A stretch of 64,000 bases of DNA from Fimbriimonadaceae bacterium (GCA_019454105.1 CP075364.1:1243362-1307361), one strand, 5' to 3'. Numbered from the stretch's first letter, positions 52,213 through 61,908 are shown. A program made the numbers and translations. Notes: generated from the letters alone by a model not told the origin.

Positions 52213-54888
52213 ATGGGTCGTTCCTCTGCCTCTCCGGTTCTCCTGAGCCTTTTGACGCTCCTCCTGGCCTCTCCGGCGATGGCCCAGTCGCTCGCCTGGC
52301 AAGGCGTTTACTCGGAATCGGTCCTGAACCGTGAGGTCGGACACTTTGTCCGGACAGACACGGCCGGGAACGTCTACACCGCGACAGGGCTCGCGCCCCG
52401 CGGTTTCTATCCGTTCTACAACTCGATTTTTGTGACGAAGCGGAGCGCAGCCGGCGGCGAACTGTGGCGGAAGGTCGTTCCGGCGGCCATCAGTTCCCAG
52501 TCACTGCTCAACGACATGATCCTTGATCGGCAGGGCAACCCGATCGTCCTGTTCAACGACGCCTTCACGCTCGGCGTTCAAAACTCCACGCGGGTCGTCA
52601 AGTTCGCCACATCGAACGGGGCCGTGCTCTGGAACCAACCCGCCCCCATCGGTGTCGGCTACTCGATCTTCAACTCAAGGCTGGCTGTGGACGCAGCCAA
52701 CAATCCTATCGTCGGGCTTACGGACTCAAGTCTGGCGGGATTCGGTCGTTATCGCGTGATCAAGCTCGCCGCTGCCAATGGCACGCCGGTGTGGAACAAG
52801 CTCCTGTCCCGCAATGCCCCGACTCAGACGGACCTCCTGACCGACATCACCGTCGACTCGGTCAACAACATCGTCGCCACAGGCACGACGGGCGCCGGCG
52901 ATTGCGCCCCGAATCCGGTTTCCAGCAGCCTCACATTCAAGATCAGGGGCACCGACGGGGCCGTCCTCTGGTCGAGGATCTATGCGCCGACTGGCCGAAA
53001 CGTCGTCCGGCCCATGGTGAGGACTGACAGCGTCCAGAACGTCTATGTTGGGATGACCGCCACGAGCAGCGACACCAGGGCCGCCCTTGTGAAGCTTGTC
53101 GCGGGAACCGGGGCCGTCGCCTTGGAGAGGAACTATGTGACGAACAACATGTTCGCCGCGACCAACCTCAGCGACCTCCTCGTCAACGGGAGCAACGAGA
53201 TAGTCCTCGGAATGTTCGGGCCAAACGACACGTTCCAGCAATCGTACATGCTGGTCAAAGTTGCGGCCGCTGGAACGACCTTGTGGTCTCGGGTCCTCGC
53301 CAACATTGAACCGACCACAGGGTTCTTCCAGTTCACACCGCCGCCGCTGGCCGCGCTCGACTCCTCGAACAACATCATGACCGCTGGAACGAGGTTCATC
53401 GCCGATGTAGGTGGACGGTCAACGAACCGGATCATCGTGAGCAAGGTCTTGAACACCAACGGCTCCGTCGCTTGGTCCGCCGCCGTGACGCCGCTCGCAA
53501 ACGCTTCCATAGGAGTTTCTGGGGTCGCCATCAGTGTTGGGAACCCGGTGGTCGCTGGCTCGACGGAAACCGGCACGTCGGCCAATCCCACAGGACAGTT
53601 CTACACCAACGCGCTCAGGACGGCGAACGGGGCCGCATTCTGGAACAAGCTTTCGGCTCCTGCCGCTGCCGACGGAATCGAACAAGGCACTGGCGTGGCG
53701 TGCGACACCGCCAACAATGTGTATGTGGTCGGCAACGCCAACGGGCGAGCCTTGGCCGCCAAATACAACGCGGCCGGTGCCCGACAGTGGCTCAAGATCT
53801 TTGACGACGCGACCTCAACCGACTCGCTCTTCGTGTTCCAGGGCGGCCAGGGAGTGGTCACGCGGGGGACGACCGACGTAGTCGTTTGGGGGCTAATTCG
53901 ATTGAACGGCTATGTCTTCAAGCTCAACACCGCCACCGGCGCCGTTGTCTGGCAGAAGAAGTTCAACAGCACTGTCAGGCAGGTCGTGATCGACTCGGCA
54001 GGCAACATCGGCGTGCTCTTGATGGGCAGCACGGGAGCGGTCCGAAAGCTCCGGGGCACGGACGGCGTCCAACTCTGGCAGGCCAACTACAACGGGGCCG
54101 GAACCGACGATGAACCAGTCGCTTTGGCCCGCGACTCTGCCAACAACCTGATCGTCACGGGAAGCACGTCGGATCCGGCCGCCAATTGCGTGGGGGAGGC
54201 CAACGAGCGCTATTACACCGTCAAGTATGGGGTGGCCAACGGAGCCATCCTTTGGCAAAAGACGCAGGCTCCGTTCTCGGCGCCTGGCCTCGCAATGCCG
54301 GTCAACGTCTTGGTAGACAGCGCGAACAACGTCATCGTCGTTGGAACTATGGACTCTCCGACCACGAAGCTCGACCTTGGAGCGTTCAAGTACCGGGCTT
54401 CCGATGGACTGCTCCTCTGGCAGCAACGTAGGGACTTGGGCGCTTTCGACCAGTTCGCCACAGCCGCGACCATCGATCCGCAAGGCAACGCCATCGTCAC
54501 CTGTGCGACTCCAGGATCCGGTTCGAACGGGATCGACACCTGGACTCTGAAGCTGGCGAGTTCCAATGGCAACCCGCTCTGGACCCGAGTCGCCCCGACC
54601 GGTGGCGGTTCCAACTTCCCCACCGACGTGACCGTCGGGCCGACTGGCCAGGTGTTCGTGACCGGATTCTCCTACAACGGGACGGCTGCTTCCCACTTCT
54701 TGAGCCGACTCAATCCCACAACAGGAGCCGTGGTGTGGACGGTCACGAACCCAGCGGCGGCCACGACGTTCATGAGAGATCCCAAGTTGGCGGCCTCTCC
54801 GAACGGTCGCATCGTCCAAGTGGGAACGACGAGTTCCTCCGCACAACTCATGAACCTGATCGTCCGCTCGTTCAACGGCGGCGCCTAG
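52213..54888 (+). CDS. Large secreted beta-propeller/SBBP-like repeat protein
   Basis: 891 residues with a signal peptide (PVLLSLLTLLLASPAMAQS). The body is a chain of short beta repeats. The recurring pattern is an Asp-x-x-(N)-N-x-x-V-x-G strand (DSVNNIVATGTTGAG, DSANNLIVTGSTSDP, DSANNVIVVGTMDSP) followed by a segment with G-x-x-x-W (GTPVWNKLL, GAVLWSRIYAP, GAVVWQKKF). This is the SBBP/PQQ-like propeller style of outer-membrane or extracellular proteins. No PEP-CTERM tail or lipobox. Function unknown; carbohydrate or surface binding would be a guess. Confidence 0.75.
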   Translation: MGRSSASPVLLSLLTLLLASPAMAQSLAWQGVYSESVLNREVGHFVRTDTAGNVYTATGLAPRGFYPFYNSIFVTKRSAAGGELWRKVVPAAISSQSLLNDMILDRQGNPIVLFNDAFTLGVQNSTRVVKFATSNGAVLWNQPAPIGVGYSIFNSRLAVDAANNPIVGLTDSSLAGFGRYRVIKLAAANGTPVWNKLLSRNAPTQTDLLTDITVDSVNNIVATGTTGAGDCAPNPVSSSLTFKIRGTDGAVLWSRIYAPTGRNVVRPMVRTDSVQNVYVGMTATSSDTRAALVKLVAGTGAVALERNYVTNNMFAATNLSDLLVNGSNEIVLGMFGPNDTFQQSYMLVKVAAAGTTLWSRVLANIEPTTGFFQFTPPPLAALDSSNNIMTAGTRFIADVGGRSTNRIIVSKVLNTNGSVAWSAAVTPLANASIGVSGVAISVGNPVVAGSTETGTSANPTGQFYTNALRTANGAAFWNKLSAPAAADGIEQGTGVACDTANNVYVVGNANGRALAAKYNAAGARQWLKIFDDATSTDSLFVFQGGQGVVTRGTTDVVVWGLIRLNGYVFKLNTATGAVVWQKKFNSTVRQVVIDSAGNIGVLLMGSTGAVRKLRGTDGVQLWQANYNGAGTDDEPVALARDSANNLIVTGSTSDPAANCVGEANERYYTVKYGVANGAILWQKTQAPFSAPGLAMPVNVLVDSANNVIVVGTMDSPTTKLDLGAFKYRASDGLLLWQQRRDLGAFDQFATAATIDPQGNAIVTCATPGSGSNGIDTWTLKLASSNGNPLWTRVAPTGGGSNFPTDVTVGPTGQVFVTGFSYNGTAASHFLSRLNPTTGAVVWTVTNPAAATTFMRDPKLAASPNGRIVQVGTTSSSAQLMNLIVRSFNGGA

Positions 54889-54895
54889 ACCGATG

Positions 54896-54934
54896 CGGGG
54901 CCCTCTCGACGTCTGACAGGGCCCCGTTCAGGTT
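54896..54934 (+). terminator. Terminator after the large repeat protein
   Basis: A 9-bp stem (54896-54904 with 54918-54926, 13-nt loop) followed by TTCAGGTTTTG, starting 8 bp after the stop codon at 54888. Confidence 0.75.
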
Positions 54935-54995
54935 TTGTTCATCTTTGCGGCGCTTTCTCGTCATCCGGCCTGGCCAACATGAACGTCATCTTTCA

Positions 54996-57080
54996 ATGCC
55001 GGTAATGCAACAGGACGACATTGCCATACGAGAACTGCTTGAAGAGGACACTTCCTCGATCCTCAAGGCGATTCTCAGGGCGACCGATCACGGGGTCATG
55101 CTGACCGGCCTTGACCACACGACGTTGGCCGTGAACCGGCGGTTCGGAGAAATCTTCGAGGTCGACATCCATGAGGTCGTGAGGTTGGACGCCATGGCCG
55201 TCAGAGAAAAGGTCCGACGGCTGATCCCAGACCTCCAAGCTTGGAGCGAGAACTTGAAGGAAGTCTACAAAGACCGGTTGCGGTCGCAAGAGGACGAGAT
55301 CATGCTCGCGACGCAACCGACCAAGTGGATCCGTCGCTACACGGGGCCAGTGCTTGGCCCGACTGGCGCGCCCACGGCAAGGCTCTGGACTTTCTTGGAC
55401 GTGACCAACGCCGTCAGACTGCGGCGAATGAGGGAGATCCTCGCTGACCTCAGCGCTTTTTTGGATCCGGATCCGCGCGAGGTCTATAAGCGGGTGGTCG
55501 AGGGGGTCTCCTCCTTTTACGGATCAAACGCGATCCTTTCCATTCTCAATGGCCACACGATGGAGTTCCATGAGGTGGCCGGCAAGGAGATCGTCGCGTC
55601 GGGCGTCCGTGAGAACGTCCTCGAAGAGTCTTACTGCCAGTTTGCCCTCATCGCTTCGGGCCCCTTGGTGATCCAGGACGCGAGTCGAGAAGCCAAGTTC
55701 GTGGGGCTCCTGCCTGCGCGGTTCGGCCTCACGAGGTACCTCGGCGTGCCGTTGAAGCTGTCCGACGGGTCCCAAATCGGCACGCTGTGCTTTATGGACT
55801 CGTACTCCGACATCGCGATCGACGAGGAGGACGTCAGATTCATGAGCCTCCTGGCCATGCGGGTCAGCGCCGAAAAGGAGCGGGAGCGGGCGATCCTTGA
55901 ACGAGAGGCCGCCCAGCGGCTGGTCGTAGAGTCCCAGGCACGGGACCTCGAGTCTACGCGCCATGTCTTGAGCGCGATGAACCAGGCCTTTGCCCTTGTC
56001 GGCACTCAGGACGACTTGAACCAGACGATTGCCTCGCAGACATCGATCTTGAGGGGCGCTGTTGGCTACGACCAGGTCGGTATCTTCTGCTCCGTCTCGG
56101 ATGGAACGGGGTTGTTCGGCCACGTCGCCACGGAGTCGCTTGGGACTCAGGCGTCCTTCTTGGACTCCAGTGCCGAGCTACGCGACCTGTTCAAGCCCGT
56201 CCGATCGCTGGTCATTCCTCTCAAGCTCCTGCCCGGCCGTGCTGGCTTCCTTGTATTGGCCGCTTCTGGCACATCACCTGAGATCTCTAGCCTCCACGAA
56301 GCACACATCGAAGCGATTACTGAGCAGGTCTCTCTCTTGCTCTCAGCGAGGATGCTTCAGGCCGAGCTCGACCGGACGGATCAGGAGCTGGCCGCCACTC
56401 AGAGCCGATTGATCCAGACCGAAAAGCTCAGCGTCGTCGGCACTTTGGCAGCGAGCACGGCCCACGACATCAAGAACATCCTCTCGTCAATTTCGGTCGA
56501 GTTGGGATTTGTTGAAGAGGATCCACACCGGACTCTGGCTTCCGTTCGCGCCCACATGGACCGCTTCACAATCTTGGCGCACCGGCTCTTGTCGTACTCC
56601 AAGCCAAGAATGGTGGCGATGGGCGCGGTGGACCTTCACGAGGTCATTCAGCGCGTTCTCGCCTTGACTTCTGGACACATTCGCGTGACGAACGTCGACG
56701 TCGTCTTGGAGGAGTCACCCTCATTGCCCAAAGTCGCAGGAGACCCTCACCAGCTCGACCACATGTTCGTGAACCTCGTGCTCAACGCGGTTCAGGCCAT
56801 GCACGCCCATGGAGGGACGCTCACCGTGCGGACGGTCTACCGGGGCGGACACGTCGAAGTTGAGATCCAAGACAGTGGGCAAGGCATGACCCCCGAGACC
56901 TTGCAGCGGCTGTTCGAGCCTTTCCTTTCCACCAGGACAGACGGGTTCGGGCTTGGTCTATTCAGCTGCCGTCGGATCGTCGAAGAACAGGGAGGATCGA
57001 TCTCTGCCAGTTCTGAACCTGGCAAAGGCACCCAGTTCACGGTCAAGCTGAAGCCTGCGGGTGGCGACCATGAGCCATAG
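54996..57080 (+). CDS. Soluble hybrid-sensor histidine kinase with two GAF domains
   Basis: 694 residues from ATG 54996, no membrane helix. A PAS-like N-terminus (residues ~20-125, TDHGVMLTGLDHTTLAVNRR) is followed by GAF 1 (~140-300, with YLGVPLKLSDGSQIGTLCFM), a linking helix (~300-335) and GAF 2 (~335-460). Then HisKA with the phosphorylated His in LAASTAHDIKNILSSI, and the ATPase domain with NLVLNAVQAMHAHGG, IQDSGQGMTPETL and DGFGLGLFSCRRIVEE. The partner response regulator begins inside its last codons (11-bp overlap). Ligand of the GAF domains is unknown. Confidence 0.93.
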   Translation: MPVMQQDDIAIRELLEEDTSSILKAILRATDHGVMLTGLDHTTLAVNRRFGEIFEVDIHEVVRLDAMAVREKVRRLIPDLQAWSENLKEVYKDRLRSQEDEIMLATQPTKWIRRYTGPVLGPTGAPTARLWTFLDVTNAVRLRRMREILADLSAFLDPDPREVYKRVVEGVSSFYGSNAILSILNGHTMEFHEVAGKEIVASGVRENVLEESYCQFALIASGPLVIQDASREAKFVGLLPARFGLTRYLGVPLKLSDGSQIGTLCFMDSYSDIAIDEEDVRFMSLLAMRVSAEKERERAILEREAAQRLVVESQARDLESTRHVLSAMNQAFALVGTQDDLNQTIASQTSILRGAVGYDQVGIFCSVSDGTGLFGHVATESLGTQASFLDSSAELRDLFKPVRSLVIPLKLLPGRAGFLVLAASGTSPEISSLHEAHIEAITEQVSLLLSARMLQAELDRTDQELAATQSRLIQTEKLSVVGTLAASTAHDIKNILSSISVELGFVEEDPHRTLASVRAHMDRFTILAHRLLSYSKPRMVAMGAVDLHEVIQRVLALTSGHIRVTNVDVVLEESPSLPKVAGDPHQLDHMFVNLVLNAVQAMHAHGGTLTVRTVYRGGHVEVEIQDSGQGMTPETLQRLFEPFLSTRTDGFGLGLFSCRRIVEEQGGSISASSEPGKGTQFTVKLKPAGGDHEP

Positions 57081-57771
57081 CCGGATCCTGGTCGTCGACG
57101 ACGACCGGTTCCTGCTGGGCAACATCGACCGGCTCTTGAGTCAACAGGGCTTTGTCGTCCGAACAGCCACGTCCGGCGACGAGGGCCTCCGCGCTGTCGT
57201 CGACGAGGAGCCAGACATGATGATTTTGGATCTCGGTCTCCCTGGAATCGACGGCCTCAGCCTTTGCCGAAGGATCCGAGCCAAGTGGCGGTTCCCCATC
57301 TTGATGCTCACAGCGAGGACGGACGCGATGGACAAAGTGATCGGCCTGGAAGTCGGGGCTGACGACTATCTCACCAAACCATTCGAGCCTTCGGAGTTGG
57401 TCGCAAGAGTCAGGGCCCAACTGCGCCGATCGAGCGAATACCAAGGCACGGCCCAAGAGAGGACGACCGTCCAAATCGGCCCTCTGACAATTGACTTCGC
57501 CGCTCGCGATGCCTTGGCGAACGGAACCAACGCAGGGTTGACGACCAAGGAGTTCGAACTTTTGTCCATGCTGGCCCAAAACGCAGGTCGCGTCCTCAGT
57601 CGGGAAGAACTCTTCGAGCGGGTCTGGGGGTTTGAGATCGAGTTCAGCAGCAACAGCTTAGAAGTCTTCGTCTATCGGATTAGACAAAAGCTTGAACAAG
57701 GCCTTGGGCTTCCAAAGCTGATCCACACAGTGCGCGGCTACGGCTACAAGATCACGTCGCACGAGCCCTAG
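57070..57771 (+). CDS. OmpR/PhoB-type response regulator
   Basis: 233 residues from ATG 57070; an upstream GTG at 57061 is less likely. Receiver: ILVVDDDRFLLGNI, phospho-Asp in MMILDLGLPGIDG, LMLTARTDAM, and the Lys in YLTKPFEPSEL. DNA-binding winged helix with LTTKEFELLSMLAQNAGRVL, EELFERVWGFEIEFSSNSLE and LIHTVRGYGYKI. Coupled to the GAF kinase upstream; no target gene is evident. The stop lies 9 bp before a hairpin that terminates the convergent pyrophosphatase gene. Confidence 0.95.
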   Translation: MSHSRILVVDDDRFLLGNIDRLLSQQGFVVRTATSGDEGLRAVVDEEPDMMILDLGLPGIDGLSLCRRIRAKWRFPILMLTARTDAMDKVIGLEVGADDYLTKPFEPSELVARVRAQLRRSSEYQGTAQERTTVQIGPLTIDFAARDALANGTNAGLTTKEFELLSMLAQNAGRVLSREELFERVWGFEIEFSSNSLEVFVYRIRQKLEQGLGLPKLIHTVRGYGYKITSHEP

Positions 57772-57780
57772 ACGAAACAA

Positions 57781-57810
57781 GGCCCCCCGCACCAACCAGT
57801 GCGAGGGGCC
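57781..57810 (-). terminator. hppA: Terminator of the membrane pyrophosphatase gene
   Basis: 11 of 12 paired positions (57781-57792 with 57799-57810) around a 6-nt loop, one C-A mismatch. It starts 13 bp beyond the pyrophosphatase stop. On the minus strand it is followed by TTGTTTCGTC. Confidence 0.75.
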
Positions 57811-57823
57811 AAGGTTCCCAAGG

Positions 57824-60800
57824 TCAGGCGTTCTCCGGATCCTTTGGTTTCTCTGTCGGTGCCGGAGCGTCGTGCTCCTTCGAGATGGCCGCCATCTCGC
57901 TTCCGATCGATCCACGCTTGGACCACCAGAATGCGATGGCGAGCGCGACGACGGACGCCAGGGTGATACCGATCAGCACTTCGTTAGAGAGCGGAGCGAT
58001 GATCGCAGGGACCAGGAGCAACGCGATCAAGTTCATGACCTTGATCAACGGGTTCAGAGCGGGGCCAGCCGTGTCCTTGAACGGGTCGCCGACGGTGTCG
58101 CAGACGACTCCGGCCTTGTGGGCCTCGGTGCCTTTGCCGCCGTGCAGACCATCCTCGATCAGCTTCTTGGCGTTGTCCCAGATGCCGCCTGAGTTGGCGA
58201 GGAGAACGGCCATGAGCTGTCCGGAGAGGATCGTGCCGGCCAAGAAGCCTCCCAGCGCCTGGGCGCCAGTCAGGTTGTAGAGCTTCCCGGCGATCTCCAC
58301 TGGCTCCTTGCCGATCGAGAAGCCAAACGCGACGGCGATCGGTAGCGCAATGGCGAGGATTCCAGGGCCGAGAAGCTCCTTCTGAGCGGCCGCCGTGACG
58401 ATCGCCACGCACCGTCCGTAATCGGGCTTCGAAGTCCCGGCCATGATCCCGGGGTCATTTCGGAACTGGGTCCGCACCTCGTTGATCAACTGGAAGGCCG
58501 CTCTGCCGACTGCGTTGATCGAGAACGCCGAGAACAGATAGGGGGCCGCACCGCCGATCAAGAGCCCGAGGAAGATCTCGGGGACGTCAAGGCGCATGCC
58601 GATGCCGGTGAGCATGGCGGACTCGACAAAGGAGTGGAACAAGGCGACAGCGGCCACGACTGCTGTCGCGATCGCAAAGCCCTTCGTGAGGGCCTTGGTC
58701 GTATTGCCGGCAGCGTCAAGTCGCTGAATTCCCTTGCTGGCCGATTCGTTGTCGTGTCCAGCGCCGGACATCTCGAAAACGCCTTGGGCGTTGTCGCTGA
58801 TCGGGCCGAAGGTGTCCATGGCGAGGATGTATCCGGTGGTGGTCAAGAGACCAAGGCCGACCAGAGCGATCCCATAGAAGGACAGCAAGTAGCCGCCGTA
58901 CTCCCCAGGCGGGAAGATGATGAGCGGGGCGATGAGACAGACGACGATGGCGCCGACGCTGAAGACCGATGATTCTTGGCCCAAGGCGAACCCTTGGATG
59001 ATCATCGGAGCCGGACCGGCCGTTGCGACCTCCGCGACTTCCTTGACCGGCTTCTTGTGCGTGGAGACGTAGTAGTCGGTCAGCCGCTCAAAGATGAAGG
59101 CCATGGCGATGCCGAACAGGATGCAGAGGAAGAACTTCTCCCACGGCACGGACTTATGCTCGACTCTTGCCACCGGCACCATCTCGGTCGGCGGGAACGC
59201 GGTCATTGGGTTCGACTCCCGATCCTTCTCGAGCTTCGTGATCGTTTCGGTGTCGACTTTGTAGAACGAGAGCGGTTGACCCGTCACGCGTGTCAAAGGC
59301 ACCTCCTTCTTGGGATCGTCCACTCCGGCGACGACCTTGCCGTCCTTCCGGGCGAAGAGCGACACCTTGTAGTCGGCCCTCACATCGATCGTCTGGTTCT
59401 GGCTCCGTTTCTTGGCTTCTTCAAGAAGTTTGTCGAACTCGACCTTGTCGCTCGGGCCGAAGTAGATGGTCTGGGTTGTCGGCTCGGGCTTGGGCTGGTT
59501 GGGGACCTGTTGCGGGGTCGTCGTGATATCGATCTTGAAGATCCTGAGGTCGGCGTTCTTGAACCTTTCACCGAAGGTGACTGTTTTGGGCTTCGGCTGC
59601 TCGCCCGGATCCCCGGTGGGCATCGGGCTCACGGTCGTGGCGTAGCTGAGCATCGGGTTTTGGGCGTCAGCGTAGTTGATCGCCGTGTAACCGTCGAGAG
59701 GCTCGGGCTCCTTGAGGCGGTCCGCAGGTGTGAAGAGAGCCTGCGAAACGATGCTTTGCCTCTCCATCGCATTCGGGTACTGGGCACTCAGGCCGGTGTC
59801 CGCCGCAACGTCGTCGGCTGAGATCTGCCACACCGGGACGCCACGATCTTTGGCCAGTTTGTCGCGGACAGCCATGATCTTCTTGGTGTCCTGATACTGA
59901 ACCTGCTCTTGCGAGGTCAGCTGGTTGGTTTTGATGGGGCCGCCGACGCTCGGCACTCCGCCCATCATGAGATAGGCGAGGCCGGCGGTCAGCACGACCG
60001 CGATAAGGGCGGAACCGGCGAATCCCCGTCCGATCGGCTTGAGGGGATCCGTGTTGACGTCGTCGCTGCCCTTGACCAGGTAGACCCCGATGATCGAGGC
60101 GATGATGCCGACGCCGCGCGCCATCAAAGCGAAGATGATGAGACGCATCCAGGTGGCTTGGTCGAAGATGGCGGCAGTGGCCGCGCCGAGAACGATGGCG
60201 GCGACGAGCGTGACTTCGTAAGACTCGAAGATGTCGGCGGCCATACCCGCGCAGTCGCCCACGTTGTCGCCGACGTTATCGGCGATGACCGCAGGGTTTC
60301 TTGGGTCGTCTTCGGGGATCCCGGCCTCGACTTTGCCGACCAAGTCGGCACCAACGTCGGCAGCCTTCGTGTAGATGCCGCCACCGACACGCATGAAGAG
60401 CGCGGCAAGCGAACCGCCGAAGCCAAAACCGACGAGAAGCTTCATCGCGTTCTCACCGGCAAAGATGAAGATCAAGGTCGCGCCGAGAAGACCCATACCG
60501 ACCGTGAACATTCCTGCGACAGCGCCGCTCTTGAAGGCGGTCTCCAGGGACTTCTTGTTGCTGGTCAAGGCGGCAGCGGCCGTGCGCATGTTGGCGGCGA
60601 CTGCCATGCCCATCCCGACATAGCCGGCCGTGTAGCTGGCTGCGACGCCAAGGACGAAACTGCCTGCGACCATGCCTGCGACCACGGCGCCGTAATCCCG
60701 CTGGTAGAGCGCGAAGAGGCCGATAGCCAGGATCACGACGAAGACTGCCATCGAGGTGACTTGCTTGCTCAAGTAGGCTCGAGCTCCGTCCTGGATGGCC

Positions 60801-61051
60801 TTGCCCACCTCCTGCATCTTCTCGTTGCCCGGCGGCTGTGCCAAGACCTGAGACCTGAAAACAAAGCCAAAGATCAGGGCGAGCACGCCGATCCCCAGCG
60901 AGACCAGTAGGAATATCATGTCCTGCTGGGTGAAGACGAGGCGCACGTTCTCGCCACCTGCCGCCATGGCAAGGGCGGGCGCCAAGGCGAGCACCGCGCT
61001 CAGAATGAAAATGCCCAGCTTCCGCAGGGCCGCGTTTCTTGTCTCTTGCAT
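57824..61051 (-). CDS. hppA: Membrane-bound proton pyrophosphatase, K+-independent type, with large insertion
   Basis: 1,075 residues; family members are usually 660-800. Couples PPi hydrolysis to H+ pumping. Catalytic loops are intact: AADVGADLVGKVEAGIPEDD, NPAVIADNVGDNVGDCAGMA and VVCDTVGDPFKDTAGPALNP. The K+-selecting motif reads GNTTKA, with Lys where K+-dependent enzymes have Ala, so this should be a K+-independent H+ pump. Residues ~367-637 are an insertion of about 270 residues in a loop opposite the catalytic loops, rich in Pro/Lys/Gln/Thr. The N-terminus has an extra hydrophobic leader (residues ~10-32). AAGGA precedes the ATG. Single gene between two terminators. Confidence 0.95.
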   Translation of the reverse strand: MQETRNAALRKLGIFILSAVLALAPALAMAAGGENVRLVFTQQDMIFLLVSLGIGVLALIFGFVFRSQVLAQPPGNEKMQEVGKAIQDGARAYLSKQVTSMAVFVVILAIGLFALYQRDYGAVVAGMVAGSFVLGVAASYTAGYVGMGMAVAANMRTAAAALTSNKKSLETAFKSGAVAGMFTVGMGLLGATLIFIFAGENAMKLLVGFGFGGSLAALFMRVGGGIYTKAADVGADLVGKVEAGIPEDDPRNPAVIADNVGDNVGDCAGMAADIFESYEVTLVAAIVLGAATAAIFDQATWMRLIIFALMARGVGIIASIIGVYLVKGSDDVNTDPLKPIGRGFAGSALIAVVLTAGLAYLMMGGVPSVGGPIKTNQLTSQEQVQYQDTKKIMAVRDKLAKDRGVPVWQISADDVAADTGLSAQYPNAMERQSIVSQALFTPADRLKEPEPLDGYTAINYADAQNPMLSYATTVSPMPTGDPGEQPKPKTVTFGERFKNADLRIFKIDITTTPQQVPNQPKPEPTTQTIYFGPSDKVEFDKLLEEAKKRSQNQTIDVRADYKVSLFARKDGKVVAGVDDPKKEVPLTRVTGQPLSFYKVDTETITKLEKDRESNPMTAFPPTEMVPVARVEHKSVPWEKFFLCILFGIAMAFIFERLTDYYVSTHKKPVKEVAEVATAGPAPMIIQGFALGQESSVFSVGAIVVCLIAPLIIFPPGEYGGYLLSFYGIALVGLGLLTTTGYILAMDTFGPISDNAQGVFEMSGAGHDNESASKGIQRLDAAGNTTKALTKGFAIATAVVAAVALFHSFVESAMLTGIGMRLDVPEIFLGLLIGGAAPYLFSAFSINAVGRAAFQLINEVRTQFRNDPGIMAGTSKPDYGRCVAIVTAAAQKELLGPGILAIALPIAVAFGFSIGKEPVEIAGKLYNLTGAQALGGFLAGTILSGQLMAVLLANSGGIWDNAKKLIEDGLHGGKGTEAHKAGVVCDTVGDPFKDTAGPALNPLIKVMNLIALLLVPAIIAPLSNEVLIGITLASVVALAIAFWWSKRGSIGSEMAAISKEHDAPAPTEKPKDPENA

Positions 61052-61164
61052 AAGGCCGTCCTTAAGCTCTTAAAACTCCTGTCGATTCCCGTTCCCGGCG
61101 TCGGGGCGTCCCGAGGCCAGTCCGGGCGAACAATACCCGAGTCATGGCGCCGGGCCGGGGACGC

Positions 61165-61884
61165 CTACGGCGAACCGGGCCTGGCCTCGGCGGACCCCTT
61201 GCTTTGAACGATCTGCGTTCTTAACATTTCTGCCTTGCGTTTTGGGATTCCAGACAACAGGAGAGACGGCGTGCTCTGCATGATCTCCTTCACTTGGTTG
61301 CGGTTCAAGGCCAGCATGTGCTGCAATGTTGAGATCAATGCCTCGTTGTGCGGCCCGCCGACTCCGGTCAAGATCAGGTCGAAAGGTCGGTCGTCCTCTT
61401 TGGCCGTGTAGACGTCCATGGTCGCCCTGGCCGCTGCCACTTGCTCGCTCACGGCGATCGGGATCTCATGATCGCACGACTCGCAGATAAGGCCAGTGCT
61501 CTTCTCGCTGTAAAAGTTCAGCTCGTTGCAAAAGCCGCATCGGACTTGAAACACCTGGGCCACCCGGCCGTCAAGAATCGGAATCGCCCTTTGACAACCC
61601 TCGCACCTCACATCGTTCCTTGGCTCTTCCGTGAACGAGTTGGAGGACTGACAAAAAGGACAGACGACAGAAAACGTCGTGACCCCTCTTGTTAGATTGA
61701 ACTCGTAAATGCCGTAAACGATGGCAGAAAGTGCGATCACCATCAGGACGACGGCCAACGCGCGAAAGGTCTCTGAATAAACCATCAGAACGATGGCCAA
61801 GACCAGGATGATCACGCCCGGCACGATGGCGACCAGTCCGCGTTGGACAAAGACTTCTTTGGCGTCGGAACTCCGTTGGGGCAT
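61165..61884 (-). CDS. Membrane zinc-ribbon protein with L7/L12-like C-terminal domain
   Basis: 239 residues from ATG at 61882-61884, preceded by GGAGG with 5-nt spacing. Two hydrophobic helices at ~18-60. Then two zinc-ribbon-like units with Cys pairs: VVCPFCQS with VRCEGCQR, and VRCGFCNE with LICESCDH. After a helical linker, the last ~70 residues begin PFDLILTGVGGPHNEAL and continue LNRNQVKEIMQSTPSLLLSG, then PKRKAEMLRTQIVQS. This matches, block for block, the C-terminal domain of ribosomal L7/L12 ([28 protein letters not shown]-type helix). An unusual fusion; the role is unknown. Membrane side: probably cytoplasmic tail. Confidence 0.75.
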   Translation of the reverse strand: MPQRSSDAKEVFVQRGLVAIVPGVIILVLAIVLMVYSETFRALAVVLMVIALSAIVYGIYEFNLTRGVTTFSVVCPFCQSSNSFTEEPRNDVRCEGCQRAIPILDGRVAQVFQVRCGFCNELNFYSEKSTGLICESCDHEIPIAVSEQVAAARATMDVYTAKEDDRPFDLILTGVGGPHNEALISTLQHMLALNRNQVKEIMQSTPSLLLSGIPKRKAEMLRTQIVQSKGSAEARPGSP

Positions 61885-61908
61885 CAGCGCCTCCGCTCGC
61901 GTCTCACT

